Source of the DNA: Heterobilharzia americana
Lineage: Eukaryota > Platyhelminthes > Trematoda > Strigeidida > Schistosomatidae
Assembly (NCBI GenBank): GCA_944470555.2
Contig: OX104132.1
Location: 6,147,755 to 6,211,754, forward strand
Reading direction: 5' to 3'
DNA length: 64,000 bases
A program made the translations under genes and the position numbers. Positions 13,591 to 64,000 of the stretch are shown in pieces. Under the pieces are notes generated by a model. That model was not told where the DNA came from. It ran no database searches and was given only the letters and a program-made list of their open reading frames with translations. How positions within the stretch are numbered: position 1 is the stretch's first letter; each line of letters begins with the position of its first letter.

Positions 13591-13924
13591 AAATTAATGA
13601 TCAGCTTGCCAAACTTCACAGAAGTATATATAGAGGGAATAAATAGGCAAAGTGGTAATGAAGTAGACAAAAGTATATCAGGGTTAAAAATAAACAGATA
13701 ACAGTTGGTGAAAATATTCAAGACTTCAAAGAAGACAAAAAGTGTATACATCTATATCATTGCGACCGATTTTGAAACAAATCCCGAAGAGTCTCCAACT
13801 TTTGATTCTTACAGTCTTGAGGATCCCAGTTAAACATAATAACAGTAAGAAACTTCACACACATTAGTGCCAAATATTGATCAGATCAACTCTAACATTC
13901 TTCCGTTCTAATTCTAATTCGGTT

Positions 13925-14200
13925 AACATCACATGTCAAGCAAGACGGTGGCTGACCATGAGCAGTACATGTCCAAACCACCTCAGTGTTTTAAGGTTGA
14001 CAAACTCACCAACTGATTTCCCTTCCTTGCCTACATGATTAATCCATTATCCATCAGCAATGCTGCGAAGATAATTATGGTTAAGAACCTGTAACCTCTT
14101 CATATCTTCTACCTTCAACTATCATGTCTCACAGCTGCATAATAGGATAGAAGGGACTGTGGAGTAGCATAGTCGTCCATTGATACGTGGTCAGACACTA
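13925..14200 (-). mobile_element. RTE-2 internal fragment
   Basis: Antisense of the RTE-2 region around GHVLRM. The plus strand shows AGCAGTACATGTCCAAACCA and CAGCTGCATAATAGGATAGA, as in copies at 36.7 and 45.9 kb. Confidence 0.7.
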
Positions 14201-14564
14201 CACATACTACACTAGCGCAATAAAGACAATGAATGCGTAAAAGTGATGGTACATAGATAAGATAGTGCAGTTGATGATGGTGTGAAGTGTTGTCGACTAC
14301 TGAAATTAGAATGCGTTTTACACACGCGTAAACACCCTCTATATCACTTAGGTTATCAAAAGCAAACTAGTATACAGTGAAATCTCTGCAAATTTAATAA
14401 TAAACAAAGGCTTTTTAAACTTCACCAATTTATGTACGCTGAATGCAATATAGTCGAACAAATGTGGCTAAAAAACATGACAATAAACGTCAAAGGCCTT
14501 GAGAAGGCTTTAGTTATTTGACTAGGGTTTACTTTGTAGCATCAACTATCGAAATGTACTAAGC

Positions 14565-14740
14565 AACCTTATGGACATTAGTGCAGTAGGAGGTGAGCCA
14601 CACCTATTGTGTGAGGGCTATTGATAATATTACCTGGCTGGCCAAACTTCGATAGATGGAGCAGAGTTTGAACTTGCAACCCACTGATAAAAGGTCGTCT
14701 CCCTAAAGCAATGAGTCACAGATCCAGTATCAACTATTTG
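14565..14740 (-). mobile_element. SINE-C copy
   Basis: GAGCCACACCTATTGTGTGAG, GGCTATTGATAATATTACCTGG, then GGAGCAGAGTTTGAACTTGC (inverted B-box region) and GAGTCACAGATCC. Confidence 0.65.
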
Positions 14741-15484
14741 AGGTGGTAACCGCGCCATATGAGTAATGTAGAAATCTGAGATAAAGTAGGCGTAAGAAAG
14801 AACAACTATGAAAATATAACAAATCAGAATGACTAGTTTTAACATCTGTATCAAAGTTTTTACACAATCTACGTGTTAATAGTAGCCCTGAGTATAAAAT
14901 GATTTTCTTCACAACAAGTTCTCCAGTAACCCTATATTGGGCAGCCATGACAGCGAAAGCTAGAGAATTATTTATTTGGCTTGTAAATGTTCTTTCTCAT
15001 TCGTTCGCGTACTCAATGAACTACAATCACATATATTTCTCGTTCTGATCTATTCAGTTAGAAACAGTATTAAGCCAAGATCAGTTTACCACCATAATAG
15101 ACGGCAAGTCAGTTGATAAAGTTGTGGCATCCACAACATAAGGAAGTAACAGGAACATACGTTTCGCAACATTTACCCTAGTTTACCTTTTCAGTAAAGT
15201 AAGACTAGTTCGACAGAGAGTCAGATGCAATCATAGTTCACGAAGTGGGGTTAACAAATGAAGTCATTGAATATTGATATGATGGGTGTACGAAAGCATA
15301 AGCTTCTTGATGGGACGATCGAAGGCTATAGTGCCAATGGAACATATATATTCTTACCTTTTCTTTACTTGTACGTGCTTCTGTGTTCAAGATGTTCATA
15401 GCTATGAGTGTGTACACATAACACCTGCTTGCGCGAAAGAGAAACAAAGATTTTCTACACAAACCAAAATCATTAGTTTAGAAA

Positions 15485-15610
15485 GGTGACTTTCAATCAG
15501 GGGGTCAAGGGTTCAAACAAAGCTCTATCTACTGAGGATTGGGCGGTTAGCCAGTCCTCATACAATGTGTCGCTCATTGATGCAAGGCTGCTGAGTGCAT
15601 TTAATCTCAA
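15485..15610 (+). mobile_element. SINE-C copy
   Basis: TGACTTTCAATCAGGGGGTC and GGGTTCAAACAAAGC (B box), then CCTCATACAATGTGTCGCTC. It lies about 150 bp from ligase exon i. Confidence 0.6.
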
Positions 15611-15758
15611 AAAAAGAGCATGCACTTTTTACACCAAGGGAAATTGAATAAACTTCAAGAAAAACTAACCAGTAACCAATTACGCTTCAGAAAAAATTTT
15701 CAAAAATGCTTCAAAAGAAGCCATATCAAAAATGAACCACGGGATAGTGATAAACTTA

Positions 15759-62700
<46,942 letters not shown>

Positions 62701-62837
62701 CTAAAAAGATGTATCATGGCATTGAATAATAGAAATGTAAATGTAAATAGTGCAATGGTGATGTAGTAGACAAATATAAACTGATATAGGAAAACCAACA
62801 TATACAACAATCCTATTTAAAAAGGCAACGATAACAA

Positions 62838-62855
62838 CAATAATAATAATAATAA
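62838..62855. repeat. (AAT)6 tract
   Basis: A short AAT run that may be the 3' tail of the RTE-2 fragment beginning at 62,880 (minus). Confidence 0.8.
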
Positions 62856-62879
62856 TCACTTTATTTCAGATAGGCAGTA

Positions 62880-63300
62880 TCATAAATGCACACAAAGACG
62901 CCTGTCTGACTTACCAGTCAGACAGACAAAACCAGCGTAGAAACACCTAGCATATAAGTCCATCGGTTCAAGTTACCACACTTTACAGTAGTATACAAAG
63001 AACAAGTCGATAGAAAAACAGTGATATCACAGTAGACAAAGTTGTATGAGAGAATAAGCAGCCTGAAGATAAAGGTTTGTGCAAATATTGAAGTTTGGGA
63101 AGACGTCAAGGAGTGAATACATCTGAGCCATTGCGAAGGATTTCCAGCCATATCATCTAGAGTCCCCAACCATTGATTTCTATCGTCTCCAGTGGCCTAC
63201 ATCTCTCCTACATGGCTTACCCTAACAGTCAGTGACTTCATGAACTGGTGCCGCATCTCAGTCTGGCGCCTATCGAAAGTATATTACGCTTCGGTCAAAT
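62880..63300 (-). mobile_element. RTE-2 3' fragment with AAT-type tail
   Basis: Encodes MGTLDDMAGNPSQWLRCIHS at 62,918-63,169 and the typical 3' end (CACTTTACAGTAGTATACAAAG on plus). It lies within intron sequence between the C2 exon and the right edge. The (AAT)n at 62,838-62,855 may be its 3' tail. Confidence 0.78.
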
Positions 63301-63339
63301 ATTCACAGTTTATTACATTGGAAGTTGGTATTTATCAGG

Positions 63340-63480
63340 AATTGACATCAGTTGGCGAATCATTAAAAAATGGAAAGCACCAAACGGCTGTTTCATCCCT
63401 GGTAAGGTTGTAGGTGTGCATTGCTGAGGAGTCCTTTATTGTGACAAATCAGCTGTCCAGTAAAAGTTCGCATAAACTTG
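63340..63480. mobile_element. SINE-B inverted pair, degenerate
   Basis: The inverted tail ATTGACATCAGTTGGCGAATC ... CAAACGGCTGTTTCATCCCTGG is followed at once by the forward tail GTGTGCATTGCTGAGGAGTC ... AAATCAGCTGTCCAG. Confidence 0.6.
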
Positions 63481-63692
63481 TTACATTACCATGAACAAAA
63501 ACTATAAACATATTTCTGTGAAAGTTAAGTAAAAAGGTTGGTTAGTATATAAAAAAGCTATCCCTGTAATAGACTATAAATAAATTATTTCAAAAGACCG
63601 AACCATCATTTTTTGCGCATTACAAAACAGTTTTTTCCATTACACAACTGTCTTGTTTTTGAAATATATAACTTGTTGCTAACTGTCCACAG

Positions 63693-63870
63693 TTGAAGAA
63701 ATTAAAAGACAAGATAAAAGTAAAATTGATCAGAAAGATGAGGAACGGGCAGCAAAGATCAGATCATTAGCACATTTGTTGCAAGAACTACAACATAAAT
63801 CGCACTATCTCGAGAATCCGACCCACACCTATTGTGCTGCAATCTGCATGTACTATCGGTGTAAAGCAGT
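63693..63870 (+). CDS. Possible coding exon of another gene (charged coiled-coil segment)
   Basis: A candidate acceptor (CTAACTGTCCACAG, ending 63,692) is followed in one frame by EEIKRQDKSKIDQKDEERAA, KIRSLAHLLQELQHKSHYLE and about 20 less convincing residues before TAA at 63,871. The first 40 residues are strongly charged with Leu/Ile heptad spacing, unlike the surrounding non-coding DNA. This suggests a coiled-coil exon on the strand opposite the ligase. The part after about 63,815 may be repeat-derived, because CACACCTATTGT is typical of SINE-C. No convincing donor or neighbouring exon is visible and I do not recognise the protein. It could be chance. Confidence 0.3.
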
Positions 63871-64000
63871 TTAAAGTCTGAGATTTCACTCAAATATGAC
63901 TTCATTACTCTTCTTCACCCCTAAGTTGCTTCTATAAACAGGAGGATTAAACACAGTACCACTGAGCACCTTTCAGGACTTTCTATCAAGAAAGAATATG

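Larger units (their letters stand above)
62701..64000 (-). other. Ligase intron upstream of exon a (partial)
   Basis: Contains an RTE-2 fragment, a degenerate SINE-B pair and, on the opposite strand, the possible exon at 63,693. No C2 N-terminal exon was seen, so it should lie beyond 64,000. Confidence 0.7.

Noticed and set aside
13925..14200. Considered as the missing HECT C-lobe exon of the ligase.
   Set aside because: It matches the antisense RTE-2 C-terminal region found in several other places in the window.

Overview
This is an AT-rich, intron-dominated piece of an animal nuclear genome. It most likely comes from a trematode, probably a schistosome-type blood fluke. That call is an inference from the long repeat-packed introns, the RTE-type retrotransposons with short-repeat tails, the tRNA-derived SINEs and the Penelope-like remnant; I cannot fix the species.

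One host gene can be read with confidence. It lies on the minus strand from 62,700 down to 15,760 and continues past at least the left edge. It encodes a HECT-type E3 ubiquitin ligase of the NEDD4 family, ITCH/WWP1/WWP2/Su(dx) subgroup. Nine exons carry the second half of a C2 domain, a linker, four WW domains and most of the HECT N-lobe. All eight internal junctions keep reading phase, giving about 631 continuous codons. The start of the C2 domain and the HECT C-lobe with its catalytic cysteine were not found here. Introns range from 1.1 to 12.5 kb and hold nearly everything else.

Intron contents: (1) RTE-1, a 3.28 kb EN-RT retrotransposon. A nearly complete copy with a 14-bp target duplication (17.4-20.7 kb, minus) stands head-to-head with an older copy (20.8-24.1 kb, plus). 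A third copy is cut by the left edge, and there are a 3' fragment at 11.7 kb, two 3' stubs and an internally deleted mini-copy. (2) RTE-2, a second and heavily decayed RTE-like family with at least 17 fragments. (3) Three tRNA-derived SINE families, called A, B and C here. SINE-B repeatedly forms head-to-head inverted pairs. (4) A 144-bp terminal-inverted-repeat element (MITE) in two copies at 53.1 and 54.4 kb. (5) A Penelope-like RT/GIY-YIG remnant at 55.1-56.1 kb and a second GIY-YIG-like scrap at 58.2 kb. (6) Other RT fragments at 16.6 and 29.1 kb, and microsatellites.

No rRNA, functional tRNA, CRISPR array or operon is visible. The most interesting observations are the mosaic structure of RTE-1 copy 1, the mini-RTE, the recurrent inverted SINE pairs, the MITE family and a possible coding exon on the opposite strand at 63.7 kb.
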